Positions 52,247 to 60,944 of a stretch of 64,000 nt of DNA are shown here, piece after piece; the stretch's first letter is position 1; every line of letters begins with the position of its first letter. The stretch comes from an uncultured Collinsella sp. (GTDB lineage: Bacteria > Actinomycetota > Coriobacteriia > Coriobacteriales > Coriobacteriaceae), in contig CABUQG010000006.1 of the NCBI GenBank assembly GCA_902493535.1, forward strand, positions 1-64,000, in the 5' to 3' direction. Below the pieces are notes generated by a model. That model was not told the origin of the DNA and searched no databases. It worked only from the letters and a program-made list of their open reading frames with translations. Both the position numbers and the translations under genes were made by a program.

Positions 52247-52717
52247 TTATAGCGAACGCAGGCGCTCTAGCTCGGCCTCGGCCTCGGCTATGCGCTCCTC
52301 GGCGGACTTCTTGCCGGTGACGCGCACGTTCTTGCGCGCGCCCTTCAGCAGCTTGATCTCCTCCTCGACCATGGCCGCCAGCTCCTCGAAGCGGTTGGCG
52401 TTCACGGGCAGACCGATATCCATGAGGCACTGCATGTCCAGCATAAGCTGCTCGCAGTCCGCTATGGCCAGCGTCAGGTAGCGTTTCCTCTCCAGCGCGT
52501 TGAACGAGCTGTTGGGATAGAAGCAGTCGGCGCGGTTGACGTTGTACACGATGCTGCGCGCCGTCTCCACGGTCGGCACCGCGTTCAGCAGCCTGTAGGC
52601 CTTGGGCACTACTGAGGAGGACGCCATCAGCTTATTAACCTCCACGCGGATGGCGATGGCCTGTGTGAAGAACTTGTACTCGGACACCTCGCGGTTGCGC
52701 TGGTAGACGCCGCTCAC
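52247..52717 (-). CDS. DGR accessory variability determinant (Avd-like)
   Basis: A 156-residue all-helical protein of the four-helix-bundle Avd type: YKFFTQAIAIRVEVNKLM, ARSIVYNVNRADCFYPNS, ALERKRYLTLAIADCEQLML and NRFEELAAMVEEEIKLLKG are its helices, with a basic tail. Avd binds the RT and the template RNA and is needed for cDNA synthesis. The GTG start at 52717 is preceded by CAGGAGGTGCAC. It lies between the VR-bearing target gene and TR, the classic location. The stop codon is 24 bp from TR. Confidence 0.88.
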   Translation of the reverse strand: MSGVYQRNREVSEYKFFTQAIAIRVEVNKLMASSSVVPKAYRLLNAVPTVETARSIVYNVNRADCFYPNSSFNALERKRYLTLAIADCEQLMLDMQCLMDIGLPVNANRFEELAAMVEEEIKLLKGARKNVRVTGKKSAEERIAEAEAELERLRSL

Positions 52718-52741
52718 GTGCACCTCCTGGGGAAACTGGCG

Positions 52742-52791
52742 AAAAAACGGCCCGCTTCGCGGGCAGGAGGCGACCGCGCAAGGCGGTCGCC
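52742..52791 (-). terminator. Terminator and hairpin after the DGR target gene
   Basis: GCCCGC and GCGGGC (52750-52764) form a stem followed on the minus strand by TTTTTT (52742-52747). Just upstream a perfect 9-bp hairpin GGCGACCGC ... GCGGTCGCC (52769-52791) precedes it. Together they end the late transcript before avd or limit read-through. Confidence 0.75.
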
Positions 52792-52812
52792 TAGAAGCAG
52801 AGTATAGAGCAC

Positions 52813-52828
52813 TCGGCTGGCTAGCCGA
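52813..52828 (-). other. Hairpin adjoining VR, over the stop codon
   Basis: TCGGCT and AGCCGA form a 6-bp stem with the tetraloop GGCT on the plus strand, overlapping the last codons and the TAG stop of the target gene. Short hairpins with 4-base loops just after VR are known to promote mutagenic homing in the Bordetella phage DGR. Confidence 0.55.
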
Positions 52829-53729
52829 CGAGGAAGCCGGGGCGGGGGCGAACCCAGACGTTCGTCGCCGAGTTGTAGTTGGCATTGCCGTTGTTGTTGA
52901 CATAGCACACGTTGGACGCGGAGCCCGACGCAACGGAACGCAGCCACCAATTGTACCGATTTCCGTTGATTCGGTGCGCGGTGTCCCTGAACAGGTCCCA
53001 CTGGCAGTCAAAGCCGACGCTGTAGCCCTTGGTGCCCCACACTGGGCAGCCGTACACCTCCATCTCGGACAGCGAGAACACCTTGCCGATATCCTGCCAG
53101 CTCCACGAGTTGGAGTCGTTGAGCGCGCCGCTGGCGCTGTAACGCTCCTCAAGCAGGACGCGCTGGGTCAGCAGGTACTTGGTCAGGCTCTCGGGCAGGC
53201 ACGCCTCGAAGGCCGTCTCCCACGCCTTGAGGTTGCTGTTGGGGTAGGGGCATTTCTGGTCGGCGGTGCCCTGGTTCGTGTTGGTCGTGTCCCACATCAG
53301 GAAGCTGTCGTTGGCAACGCCGGTCACGGTCTTGGCCACGGCGATGGGCGCGGAGGCCACGAACGCGATATGGTGTCCCTTGCTGTTGTCGCCGCAGTAA
53401 AGGTACGGGTCGATGTGGGCAAGCAGGAACCGCACAGATTGCTGTGTGGTGACGGCGGATGCGCTCACAAGCGGCACGTCCAGGTAGTCGCCCACGCGCA
53501 GGCCCGCGAAGTTCGCGGCGGCGATGCGCTTATGCAGCGCGTCGTACACGCTGCCGCTGCCGATCTCTCCCGCCAGGATGGTGGCGATGTTCTGCCCGCC
53601 GTACTTGCCGATTTGGCCCTGGCGGTTGTACTCGGCGTTGTTGAGCGCCGTCTGCGCGTTGCTGCGCGCGGTATCGTCGATGACCTCGTAGCCGATGCCG
53701 CCCACCGACAGGGTTTTCGCTTGTGCCAT
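52821..53729 (-). CDS. DGR target: variable tail protein with C-type-lectin-like end
   Basis: A 302-residue structural protein. The N-terminal part (IGYEVIDDTARSNAQTALNNAEYNRQGQIGKYGGQ) is a tail-attachment region like those of phage fibres. The C-terminal half is DUF6273/C-type-lectin-like with W and G landmarks (FSLSEMEVYGCPVWGTKGYS, RYNWWLRSVASGS, CYVNNNGNANYN, RPRPGFLVG). The VR encodes residues about 257-298; Asn codons of the AAC type in this stretch mark the variable positions. It probably recognises the host cell. The ATG follows AGAAAGGCAACGAA. Confidence 0.9.
   Translation of the reverse strand: MAQAKTLSVGGIGYEVIDDTARSNAQTALNNAEYNRQGQIGKYGGQNIATILAGEIGSGSVYDALHKRIAAANFAGLRVGDYLDVPLVSASAVTTQQSVRFLLAHIDPYLYCGDNSKGHHIAFVASAPIAVAKTVTGVANDSFLMWDTTNTNQGTADQKCPYPNSNLKAWETAFEACLPESLTKYLLTQRVLLEERYSASGALNDSNSWSWQDIGKVFSLSEMEVYGCPVWGTKGYSVGFDCQWDLFRDTAHRINGNRYNWWLRSVASGSASNVCYVNNNGNANYNSATNVWVRPRPGFLVG
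52836..52960 (-). repeat. DGR variable repeat (VR)
   Basis: The 3' end of the target gene, matching TR exactly over 52837-52960. Identity across all 23 template adenines shows no retained adenine mutagenesis in this sequence. The single neighbouring difference at 52836 may mark the IMH/IMH* distinction. Confidence 0.93.
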
Positions 53730-53741
53730 TTCGTTGCCTTT

Positions 53742-54644
53742 CTACTTGAGGTTGAGGGTTGTGCCGGACGCCGTGCAGGTGCTCCCGAACGTGATGGTGC
53801 TGCCAGATGCACTGGCCTTGGAGGCGGGGCAGTACACGGTGCCGTCGTCGTAGATGAACGCGTCCGTGGCGTCGGCCAGCTTGCCGTACAGGTCGGCTAT
53901 CTGCTGCTTCTGCTTGGCCATGTCCGAGCTGCCCGCGCTGCCCTGCGCCACGCTGTTGGCTATCTGCAGGGCGATGTTTGCCGCCGCGTCGGCGTTCGAG
54001 GCCGCGCCGTTTGCCGCAGCCGTGGCGGCTTGTGAGGCCGTCTTCAGCTGCGACGCCTCGGTCACGCGGTCGCTTTCCGCCGTGGCTCGCTTCTTCTCGG
54101 CCTCTGCGCGCTTGGTTTCGGCGGTCTGGCGTGCCTTCTCGTTCGTGGCGCGCTGGTTTTCCGCGCTCGCGCGGGAGGCCTCGGCCTTCTGCATCTGCGC
54201 GTTCAGCGCGCTCACGTCGGCTAGCTGCCCTTCGAGGTTCGCGATGATCGCCTCCACCGCATCGACGTACGGGCCGGATATCTCGCCCGACGCGCTCGCC
54301 GAGGGCAGCACGTTCACCAGGACGTTCTCGGTGGTGGCGTCCAGCCCTGCCGCGTTCCGCACGCGCACGTAGCACACCTTGAGCAGCCCGGCCACGCCGA
54401 AGACGGCGGGGTCGACCGTCACGGTGGCCACGTTGTCGCTGATGCCAGTGAACTGCTGCTCCACGTAGGTGTGGTCGGGCTTCGCAGCCATGAGGTGCAC
54501 CTTGCAGCCCGTCAGGGCCGCCTTCTTGTCGCCGTCGTAGATGGCGGCCTTCAGGACCTCGGCGCTGTCGCCCTGGTGCACGGTGATGACGGGCGGCGCT
54601 ATGTTGGTCTTCTTGAGGTTGAGCGTAAGCTCGTGCGTTGCCAT
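53742..54644 (-). CDS. BppU-like baseplate protein with coiled coil
   Basis: A 300-residue protein. The N-terminal 115 residues (LTLNLKKTNIAPPVITVHQGDSAEVLKAAIYDGDKKAALTGCKVHLMA) are a BppU_N-like beta domain; residues 145-255 form an Ala/Glu-rich coiled coil; a short C-terminal beta region (TVYCPASKASASGSTITFGSTCTASGTTLNLK) closes it. Such proteins bridge the baseplate and the receptor-binding protein encoded next (the DGR target). CTTTCCTTTCG-type ribosome site is weaker, with the gene starting 3 bp after the preceding stop. Confidence 0.75.
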   Translation of the reverse strand: MATHELTLNLKKTNIAPPVITVHQGDSAEVLKAAIYDGDKKAALTGCKVHLMAAKPDHTYVEQQFTGISDNVATVTVDPAVFGVAGLLKVCYVRVRNAAGLDATTENVLVNVLPSASASGEISGPYVDAVEAIIANLEGQLADVSALNAQMQKAEASRASAENQRATNEKARQTAETKRAEAEKKRATAESDRVTEASQLKTASQAATAAANGAASNADAAANIALQIANSVAQGSAGSSDMAKQKQQIADLYGKLADATDAFIYDDGTVYCPASKASASGSTITFGSTCTASGTTLNLK

Positions 54645-54647
54645 GCC

Positions 54648-54968
54648 TCATTCCTTTCCTTCGGCCGCAAGTGTCCGCGATATGTCGCCGGGCTGCGCTC
54701 TGTGGACCCCGCATATCTCCTCGTCGGTGAGCGCCGAGAAGTCCACGGCGTTGGCCTCGCCGCCTTCCGCGTCCATGACGGCCACGGGGCTGGACACGAG
54801 CGTGAAGCCGCCCTTGCCGTCGAACTCGAATACGTCTTCCGATTCCACGATGGCCCGCGCTGTGGCCGGGTCGCTGATGCACTCGAACACCGGAAGCGCC
54901 TCGGGCGGCTTCGGCGCGCCGTCGAGCGCCTGCGGCGCTTCGGGCTGCTGCACAAGGTGGTAGAACAT
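54648..54968 (-). CDS. Small acidic tail-region protein, 106 residues
   Basis: An acidic protein with a Pro-rich N-terminus (PEAPQALDGAPKPPEALPVFE) and a compact region EFDGKGGFTLVSSPVAVMDAEGGEANAVDFSALTDEEI. No family recognised. AGAGAGGAAACGGA precedes the ATG. Its place between Tal and the baseplate protein suggests a structural or assembly role. Confidence 0.6.
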   Translation of the reverse strand: MFYHLVQQPEAPQALDGAPKPPEALPVFECISDPATARAIVESEDVFEFDGKGGFTLVSSPVAVMDAEGGEANAVDFSALTDEEICGVHRAQPGDISRTLAAEGKE

Positions 54969-54989
54969 TCCGTTTCCTCTCTCGCTGGT

Positions 54990-57542
54990 CTAGTTTCCCG
55001 TGATGCTGCTCATGCCGGTGATGATTCCGTTCACCACGTTGATGGTGCCCCACGTCCAGCTGTTGCCGTTGTTGGTGATGCACCCGATGAACTGCGTGGA
55101 GCCCGTGTACCCGTAGGTGCCGCCGCTGCTCGGACTGGTTCCTATGGCGAACTTCGGGGCGAGTATCCTGGCGGTGCCCGACGACCCAATGTCTGCGCGG
55201 CTGCTATCCAGGTACACGTAGTTGTTGGAGTTCTCCTGCAGCTTCACGTACGCCGAGCTGCCCGCGTTGTTGTTGCCGCTCTTCATGTACAGCTGCTCGT
55301 CGGGATGGCTCATGTAGCCCGCGTAGTAGGGGGTCGTCAGCCACGTCTGGCGGTAGTAGCGGTTGACTGCCAGGAAGCCGTAGCCGCAGGCGGACATGCC
55401 CACGCCGTCGGTCGAGCTCGCCGTGGGGCTGTCCTTCGCGTGGACGGCCTCGATGGTGCAGTACTCGGTCGAGCCGTTCACGAACGACGCTCCCGGGTGG
55501 TTGTTCGTCGTCGTGCCGGTGGTGATGTAGTTGGTTGACGACGTGCCGACCATGTTGCAGCGGAACATGGAGGTGCTGCCCACCAGCACGGTGCCCGCGA
55601 TGATGGAGCCGTTCTTGTCGTATATCTGGAAGCCGTTGGTGGCGTTGATATAAACCCTGTTGCCGTTGCTGTCGGTCATGAAGATGGAGCCGTCGCGCAG
55701 GTAGAAGGCCCCGCTGTCGAGGTCCCAGTACGAGTTCCCGCCTTTGATGCGGCCCGTGGTCAGCTCGTCGGCGGTCACGCCGTCGCCGGTTATGGCCGTG
55801 CGCCACTTCCACGCGCCGCTGGAGTACTTGGAGTTGGCCACGCCGATGATTCCGCCGCCTATCTTGACGCACTTGGTGGCGCTCTCGGGCTTTTTGTCGT
55901 ACACGAGGATGCCCTGGCCTGGCTCCTCGTACACCCAGCCGCCCGTGGTGTTTATCTCGCTGTTGAGTATTTCCACGATCTTCTTGCGGATATCCGTCGG
56001 CAGCTGGTCGAGCTGCTTCTGCAGACCATCCACCTCGCCCTCGGCGCTCGTCAGCCGTTCGTCCAGCTTGTCCGTGACGCCTTCCAGGTACTCCTTGTTG
56101 GCCTCGTCTATTTTCTTGAGCACGCTCTCGCTTTGCTCTATCGACGTGTCGGTGTACAGGCGCAGCACCTCGTCCAGGGTCAGGTTGCCGTCGTCGGAAT
56201 ACTTCTTCAGCGCCTCCTCCAGCGTGGTGTCCCCGTTGTCGGCGTACTCCTTGAGGGCCTTGTCCAGCTCGTCCCTTATCTGGTCGGTGTAGTCCTGGGC
56301 GCCGCCGCCGACCTCCTTGGCGTACGCCTTCTGGCGCTCCTCGGCGGCCGCCAGGCTCTCGCCCCATTTGCCGGTCGATGCCTTGTTCGAGGCGTTCACG
56401 GCCTCGGTCACGGTCGCCCGGATGGTCGAGGCGGTGGACTTGGCGGCCGACTTCTGCGCGGCCATCAGCTCGGCGACCGTCTGGTAGTTGCCGAACGTGT
56501 AGGTGACCTCGCCGGGGCGCAGCTGGTCCTCCACCACCTTGGTGATGCGCGTGCGCACGCGCAGCGGCGGGTCGTACACCTTGTCCACCACGGTCACCAG
56601 GTCGCCCTCGTCCGCGCCCTCGAAGCCCTCGCCGGCGCGCGCAAGCGCCGTGGCGTCCACGGTGTAGGACACGGTGGGCACGCACGACTGCGCCAGCTGC
56701 GCCTCGGTGAGCTTCTTCAGCTCGGCGGCGTCCTCGCAGTCGGAGAACTCCACGTCGCCGAACACGTGCGCCTTGCCGCCCTTGCCGTCGGGCCGTCCCC
56801 AGCGCGCCAGCGCGTCGGCCGACCCCACCCAGTTCTGCCCGCCGTTCACGTCGCCGAAGGTCAGCTTGCGGTCGTAGCCGCCCGTCAGGTTGCCGTCCTC
56901 GTCGGCGGTCTGCAGGGACTTGCCGTAGCCGTACAGGGCGGTGCACACGTTGCCCTCGTCCACGCTGCGCTTGACGCTCACGAGGTCCTTGGCGTAGGTG
57001 AAACGCTTGCCGTTGTCCTCGCCGACCTGCTTGGCCATGCACACGCGGCGTGCGGTCACCTTGGTGCCGCTCACCTGGATTTCGAACGACAGCTCGCCGC
57101 CCCAAGTGTCTGCCACGCCGTGGATGGCCGCCCATGCGTTGGTGTGGTAGAAGCTCGTGCCGGCCTGCCCGAGGTCGGCCACGGTTCCGACCTGCCAGCG
57201 CGAGGAGGACAGCGCCGAGGCCAGCGCGGCGTAGGCGCTCACGTCGTAGGGGCGCTTGTCCTCCAGGTAGTCGCCCAGGAGCTCGATTTGCGCCGAGGTC
57301 GGGCAGTAGTACGTGTAGAGGATGCCCGCGCTTGCGCGCTCCTCCTCCACGCCGTCCACGATGTTCTCGTGCCAGCGGCCCTTGAGGTCGCGCCACACCA
57401 GGCGGTCGCCCTTGTCGAGGCGCGCCAGCGTTGTGATGCTCAGGGCGTTCTCGCCGTTGACCTCGCGCGTGTCCTCGCACTCGAACAGCGTCTTGATGGG
57501 TCCCTTGTACGCCTCCCAGCGGTCGCATGCCCACAGAATCAT
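54990..57542 (-). CDS. Tail-associated lysin / endopeptidase-type tail protein (Tal)
   Basis: An 850-residue tail-tip protein. The first 370 residues match the prophage endopeptidase tail (gp44-like hub) fold, with TTLARLDKGDRLVWRDLKGRWHENIV and SVDEGNVCTALYGYGK. A long charged coiled coil (about 380-530) and a C-terminal adhesive part with repeated Asn/Gly/Ser strands (YWDLDSGAFYLRDGSIF, GGIIGVANSKYSSGAWKWRTA) follow. The start codon overlaps the Dit stop (TGATG), so I used 57542 rather than the longer frame. Tal caps the tail tip and may open the wall. Confidence 0.85.
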   Translation of the reverse strand: MILWACDRWEAYKGPIKTLFECEDTREVNGENALSITTLARLDKGDRLVWRDLKGRWHENIVDGVEEERASAGILYTYYCPTSAQIELLGDYLEDKRPYDVSAYAALASALSSSRWQVGTVADLGQAGTSFYHTNAWAAIHGVADTWGGELSFEIQVSGTKVTARRVCMAKQVGEDNGKRFTYAKDLVSVKRSVDEGNVCTALYGYGKSLQTADEDGNLTGGYDRKLTFGDVNGGQNWVGSADALARWGRPDGKGGKAHVFGDVEFSDCEDAAELKKLTEAQLAQSCVPTVSYTVDATALARAGEGFEGADEGDLVTVVDKVYDPPLRVRTRITKVVEDQLRPGEVTYTFGNYQTVAELMAAQKSAAKSTASTIRATVTEAVNASNKASTGKWGESLAAAEERQKAYAKEVGGGAQDYTDQIRDELDKALKEYADNGDTTLEEALKKYSDDGNLTLDEVLRLYTDTSIEQSESVLKKIDEANKEYLEGVTDKLDERLTSAEGEVDGLQKQLDQLPTDIRKKIVEILNSEINTTGGWVYEEPGQGILVYDKKPESATKCVKIGGGIIGVANSKYSSGAWKWRTAITGDGVTADELTTGRIKGGNSYWDLDSGAFYLRDGSIFMTDSNGNRVYINATNGFQIYDKNGSIIAGTVLVGSTSMFRCNMVGTSSTNYITTGTTTNNHPGASFVNGSTEYCTIEAVHAKDSPTASSTDGVGMSACGYGFLAVNRYYRQTWLTTPYYAGYMSHPDEQLYMKSGNNNAGSSAYVKLQENSNNYVYLDSSRADIGSSGTARILAPKFAIGTSPSSGGTYGYTGSTQFIGCITNNGNSWTWGTINVVNGIITGMSSITGN

Positions 57543-58255
57543 CAGCCCACGTACCTTTCCGTCCACTGTACCGTCGCGGTGCCGCTGGACAGCTTGAGGC
57601 TGTTGGCCCCCGGCTCCAGCGGGAAGAAGTCACTCTCGAAGGTCACGGGCGCGGGGCTGCCGTCCACCGTGGCCTGCGGGGCGGCCATGTCGATGACCAC
57701 CGTGCTCGATGCCGTCACCGCCTTGTCGATCTGCACGAATTCGCCCGTGCCCATGTTCGTCAGCCGCAGCGCCGACGTGCTGCCGCCGGGCCTGACGGTC
57801 ACGGTGGGGTAGGTGCGGAACGTCCCGCCCACCTGCACGCCCGAGGTGCCCGACACGGTTGCGCGCCCCTCGGCCCCGTAGGCCACGGGGTCGTATGCCG
57901 TGAACGTCAGCGTGGCCTCGCCGGTGTGCCACAACGTGTCGAGCGCGCCCGGCGAGGTCAGCACGGCCATGTAGCGCAGGCCCAGGTGCCTCTCGTCGTC
58001 CAGCCACAGCTCGGCCTCCTTGAGGCACAGCAGGCGCGAGGCCATGAGGCGGCGAAGGGCCGCCATGTCGTCGGCGGGGCGCGCCCTCCAGGCCGCCGCC
58101 ACGTCTATCGTCAGGGGTTTCAGCTCTGCGCGCATGAAGCGCGAGCCGGGCTGCCCGGGCACGTCGCGCGTGGCGATTTCGTACTCGGGCAGCAGCGAGC
58201 GGGTCACGAGCCGGGTGTCGAACCACGGCGCGAAGTCGAAGCCGTTGTATATCAT
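57542..58255 (-). CDS. Distal tail protein (Dit)
   Basis: A 237-residue Dit, the hub that connects tail tube and baseplate. The N-terminus reads MIYNGFDFAPWFDTRLVTRSLLP and the central region LGLRYMAVLTSPGALDTLWHTGEATLTFTAYDPVAYG, followed by a C-terminal beta-sandwich with FRTYPTVTVRPGG. It starts inside the tape-measure stop codon (ATGA) and ends overlapping the Tal start, so the three are translated in series. Confidence 0.88.
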   Translation of the reverse strand: MIYNGFDFAPWFDTRLVTRSLLPEYEIATRDVPGQPGSRFMRAELKPLTIDVAAAWRARPADDMAALRRLMASRLLCLKEAELWLDDERHLGLRYMAVLTSPGALDTLWHTGEATLTFTAYDPVAYGAEGRATVSGTSGVQVGGTFRTYPTVTVRPGGSTSALRLTNMGTGEFVQIDKAVTASSTVVIDMAAPQATVDGSPAPVTFESDFFPLEPGANSLKLSSGTATVQWTERYVG

Positions 58256-60942
58256 GCGAAGCACTCCTGCCGTTTGATTTCCTTGGCTATCTGGCGGGAG
58301 ATTTTCTCGATGTCGGCCTCCTCCCGCACGGTCGCGTACAGGTTGATTGTCACGTTCGTGTCGCCATGGGCCGCGCCGCCCTTGCCGTCGAGCAGCTTGG
58401 CGATGCCCTCGGCCAGCGGGCGCGCGCCGCGCTCGTTGAACGGCACCACGCCCTCGGGGCCCGCCTCGCCGACGCCGATGACGCTGGGGCCGTTGAACAC
58501 GCCGCCCTTGGCGTACCAGTCGATGCCGAAGTGCGGCACGCTCGGCGGGGCGATGCTGAAGCTGCCGGAGATGGACAGGTGCGGCAGCTTCAGGTGGGGC
58601 AGCGACCACGAGAAGTTGAAGAACCCCTTGATGGAGTCGATGACGTTGCGCACGGTGTCGCGGGCGTTCTGTATCGGCGTCTCGATGGCGCTCTTGATGG
58701 AGTTCCACACGCTGCTCACGGTGTCCTTGGCGGCGTTGAACACGCTGGAGATCGTGTCGCGGATGCCGTTCACGATGCTGGATATGGTGGAGCTGATGCC
58801 GCCCCACACGCTCGACGCCGTGCTGCTCACGGCACCCCATATGGAGTCCCACACCGCCTGAATTGCCGACAGCACCGCCGATATGGTGGAGCTGATGGCA
58901 TTGATGGCCGCGCCTATCGCCGAGCTGATGGCATCCCATATGCTGGAGGCGGTGAAGCTCACCGCGCCCCACACCGTGTCCCACACGCCCTGGATGACCA
59001 AAAGGGCTGCGCCTATCACGTCGCTAACGTACTGGATGTATGCGCTCACCGCGCCGTAGATGGCCTCCCATATGGCGCTGGCGGTGCCGCTGATGCCTTC
59101 CCACGTCGCGCCCCACCATTCGGAGAGCGCCGTCACCACGTCGGTGATGACCTGGCTCACCGCGTCGATGTAGCTTCCCACCGCGCTGCAGATTGCGTCC
59201 CATGCCGCCGTCAGCTGCTCGCCGAAGTTCTCCCAGATGAAGTTCCAGGGTATGAGCAGCGTCTCGATGGCCAGGTTCAGAATCTCGCCCAGAAGCATCA
59301 CGGCGACCTGCACCACGTTGCAGATGCCGTCCCAGATGGACGAGGCGGTGCCGGCCAGGCCTTGGAAGAACCCGGCTATGGCGTCGATGGCCCCCTGCAC
59401 CGTGGAGCAGATGCCGTCCCACACGCCGCCCAGCGTCTCGCCGAGCTGCGAGAAGAACTCGCCGACGCTTTGGGCCACGTCGCCCGCCACCTGGATGGCC
59501 ACCTCGAACGCGGCGCACACGGCATCCCACACGGCGGTCACCGCGTCGCGGAACTCCTCGCAGTTGTTCCACAGCAGCACCACGGCGGCGATGATGGCCG
59601 CTATGGCCGCTACCACGGGGTGCGCGGCTATGAGCCCCAGCGCGCCGGTGCCCAGCTTGCCGACCACCTGGAAGGCCGCTCCGATTTTCGGCACGGTGTC
59701 CACGACGGTGCCGACCGTCGACAGCACGGGGCCTATGGCGGCCGCTATCGTGGCGATCGCCAGCACGGCGGTCTGGCCGCCCTCGCCGATGCCGGCGAAC
59801 CACTCGGAGAACGACTTGACGACACCCGCCACGTTGGTGGCGATGTTGAGCAGCGGCTGCCCCAGCGGCTCGATGGAGCCCTGCAGCTCGCGCATGGCCT
59901 CCTGCGATTTCACGGCGAAGCTGTCGGAGGCGGCCTCCTGGGCCTGCTGCGCAGCGCCCGCCACGTCGCCGAAGCTGTCCTGCACGCCCGCCAGGGACTC
60001 GATCATACCCATGGCATTGTCCTCGCCCAGCGAGGACCACAGGGTTGAGGCCAGCGCGGCCTTGTCGTACTCGTTTGGCATCTGCGTGAGGTCGCCCAGC
60101 ACCGCCTGCAGCATGTCCTCGGCGGTGGCGCTGCCGTTCTTGAAGTTCTCGAAGACCTCCTGCGTGCCCTCGCTGAACGAGCCGATGGATTCCTCCATGC
60201 GGCCGTCGGACAGCGCCGTCAGGAACTCGTTGAGGTAGTCGCCCACCTTGTCCAGGTTGTACGCGCCGTTGGACGTGCCCGCTTCGAGCAGCGAGAAGTA
60301 CTCGCTGGCGCTCATTCCCGCCTCGCCCCATCGCACGGAGTATTCGCTCAGGTTGTCGCCCAGCTCGTCGGTGTAGTTCAGGCCGCGCTGCATGCCCGCC
60401 GTCAGCAGGTCGCTGGCCTCGGTGGCGGACAGCCCGAAGCCCTCCATGAGGGCGTTGGTGCCGCGTATGGACTCGTTCACGTCTGCGCCGAAGGTGTCCG
60501 ACAGCATGAGTGCGTTGGTGGTGACGGTCTGCAGGTCCTCGTCGGACACGTCGCGAAGGGTAGACTTGCACTGGATCAGCGCATCGTTGACCTCGTCCAG
60601 GGACTGGCCCCAGCCACCCTCGTATATGCGCTTGCCTATGCCGCTGAAACGCTCGGCCTCCTCGCCGGACACGCCGAACGCGGCGGCTATGCGGGCGTTG
60701 GCCTGCTCGTAGTCGCTGGCCACGCCGAATACGGCCTTGCCGGCGGCCACCACGGGCGCGGTCAGCGTCACCGTGGCGGCCGTGCCGGCCTTCTTGAACG
60801 AGGACGACAGCTTCGCGGCCTTCTCGTCGCCCTCGGTTATGTTCTTCCAGGAGATGCCCTGGAGGTCGCGCTCCAGGGCCTTGATGTTCTTGGATACGTC
60901 AACGGTGTCGAGCACCGCTTTGATGATGACGTTGCCGTCCAT
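58252..60942 (-). CDS. Tape measure protein
   Basis: An 896-residue tape measure protein that sets tail length. The N-terminal 350 residues are the conserved TMP domain (FGVASDYEQANARIAAAFGVSGEEAERFSGIGKRIYEGGWG). Several hydrophobic helices follow (AVLAIATIAAAIGPVL, IAAHPVVAAIAAIIAAVVLLW). Between about residues 470 and 790 short repeats with Trp every 35-40 residues (AVWDAVCAAFE, VWDGICSTVQG, IWDGICNVVQ, AWDAICSAVG, IWEAIYGAVS) dominate. The ATG at 60942 with GAGGTGAGC upstream is preferred to the GTG at 60948. The protein predicts a tail roughly 135 nm long. Confidence 0.92.
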   Translation of the reverse strand: MDGNVIIKAVLDTVDVSKNIKALERDLQGISWKNITEGDEKAAKLSSSFKKAGTAATVTLTAPVVAAGKAVFGVASDYEQANARIAAAFGVSGEEAERFSGIGKRIYEGGWGQSLDEVNDALIQCKSTLRDVSDEDLQTVTTNALMLSDTFGADVNESIRGTNALMEGFGLSATEASDLLTAGMQRGLNYTDELGDNLSEYSVRWGEAGMSASEYFSLLEAGTSNGAYNLDKVGDYLNEFLTALSDGRMEESIGSFSEGTQEVFENFKNGSATAEDMLQAVLGDLTQMPNEYDKAALASTLWSSLGEDNAMGMIESLAGVQDSFGDVAGAAQQAQEAASDSFAVKSQEAMRELQGSIEPLGQPLLNIATNVAGVVKSFSEWFAGIGEGGQTAVLAIATIAAAIGPVLSTVGTVVDTVPKIGAAFQVVGKLGTGALGLIAAHPVVAAIAAIIAAVVLLWNNCEEFRDAVTAVWDAVCAAFEVAIQVAGDVAQSVGEFFSQLGETLGGVWDGICSTVQGAIDAIAGFFQGLAGTASSIWDGICNVVQVAVMLLGEILNLAIETLLIPWNFIWENFGEQLTAAWDAICSAVGSYIDAVSQVITDVVTALSEWWGATWEGISGTASAIWEAIYGAVSAYIQYVSDVIGAALLVIQGVWDTVWGAVSFTASSIWDAISSAIGAAINAISSTISAVLSAIQAVWDSIWGAVSSTASSVWGGISSTISSIVNGIRDTISSVFNAAKDTVSSVWNSIKSAIETPIQNARDTVRNVIDSIKGFFNFSWSLPHLKLPHLSISGSFSIAPPSVPHFGIDWYAKGGVFNGPSVIGVGEAGPEGVVPFNERGARPLAEGIAKLLDGKGGAAHGDTNVTINLYATVREEADIEKISRQIAKEIKRQECFA

Positions 60943-60944
60943 GC

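Noticed and set aside
53465..53812. Alternative coding frame over the start of the DGR target gene
   Set aside because: Low-complexity frame overlapping two well-supported genes.
52974..60048. Plus-strand frames within the prophage (52974-54035, 56133-57812, 57527-58861, 58366-60048)
   Set aside because: All mirror well-supported leftward phage genes and consist of low-complexity Arg/Val/Ala/His sequence.
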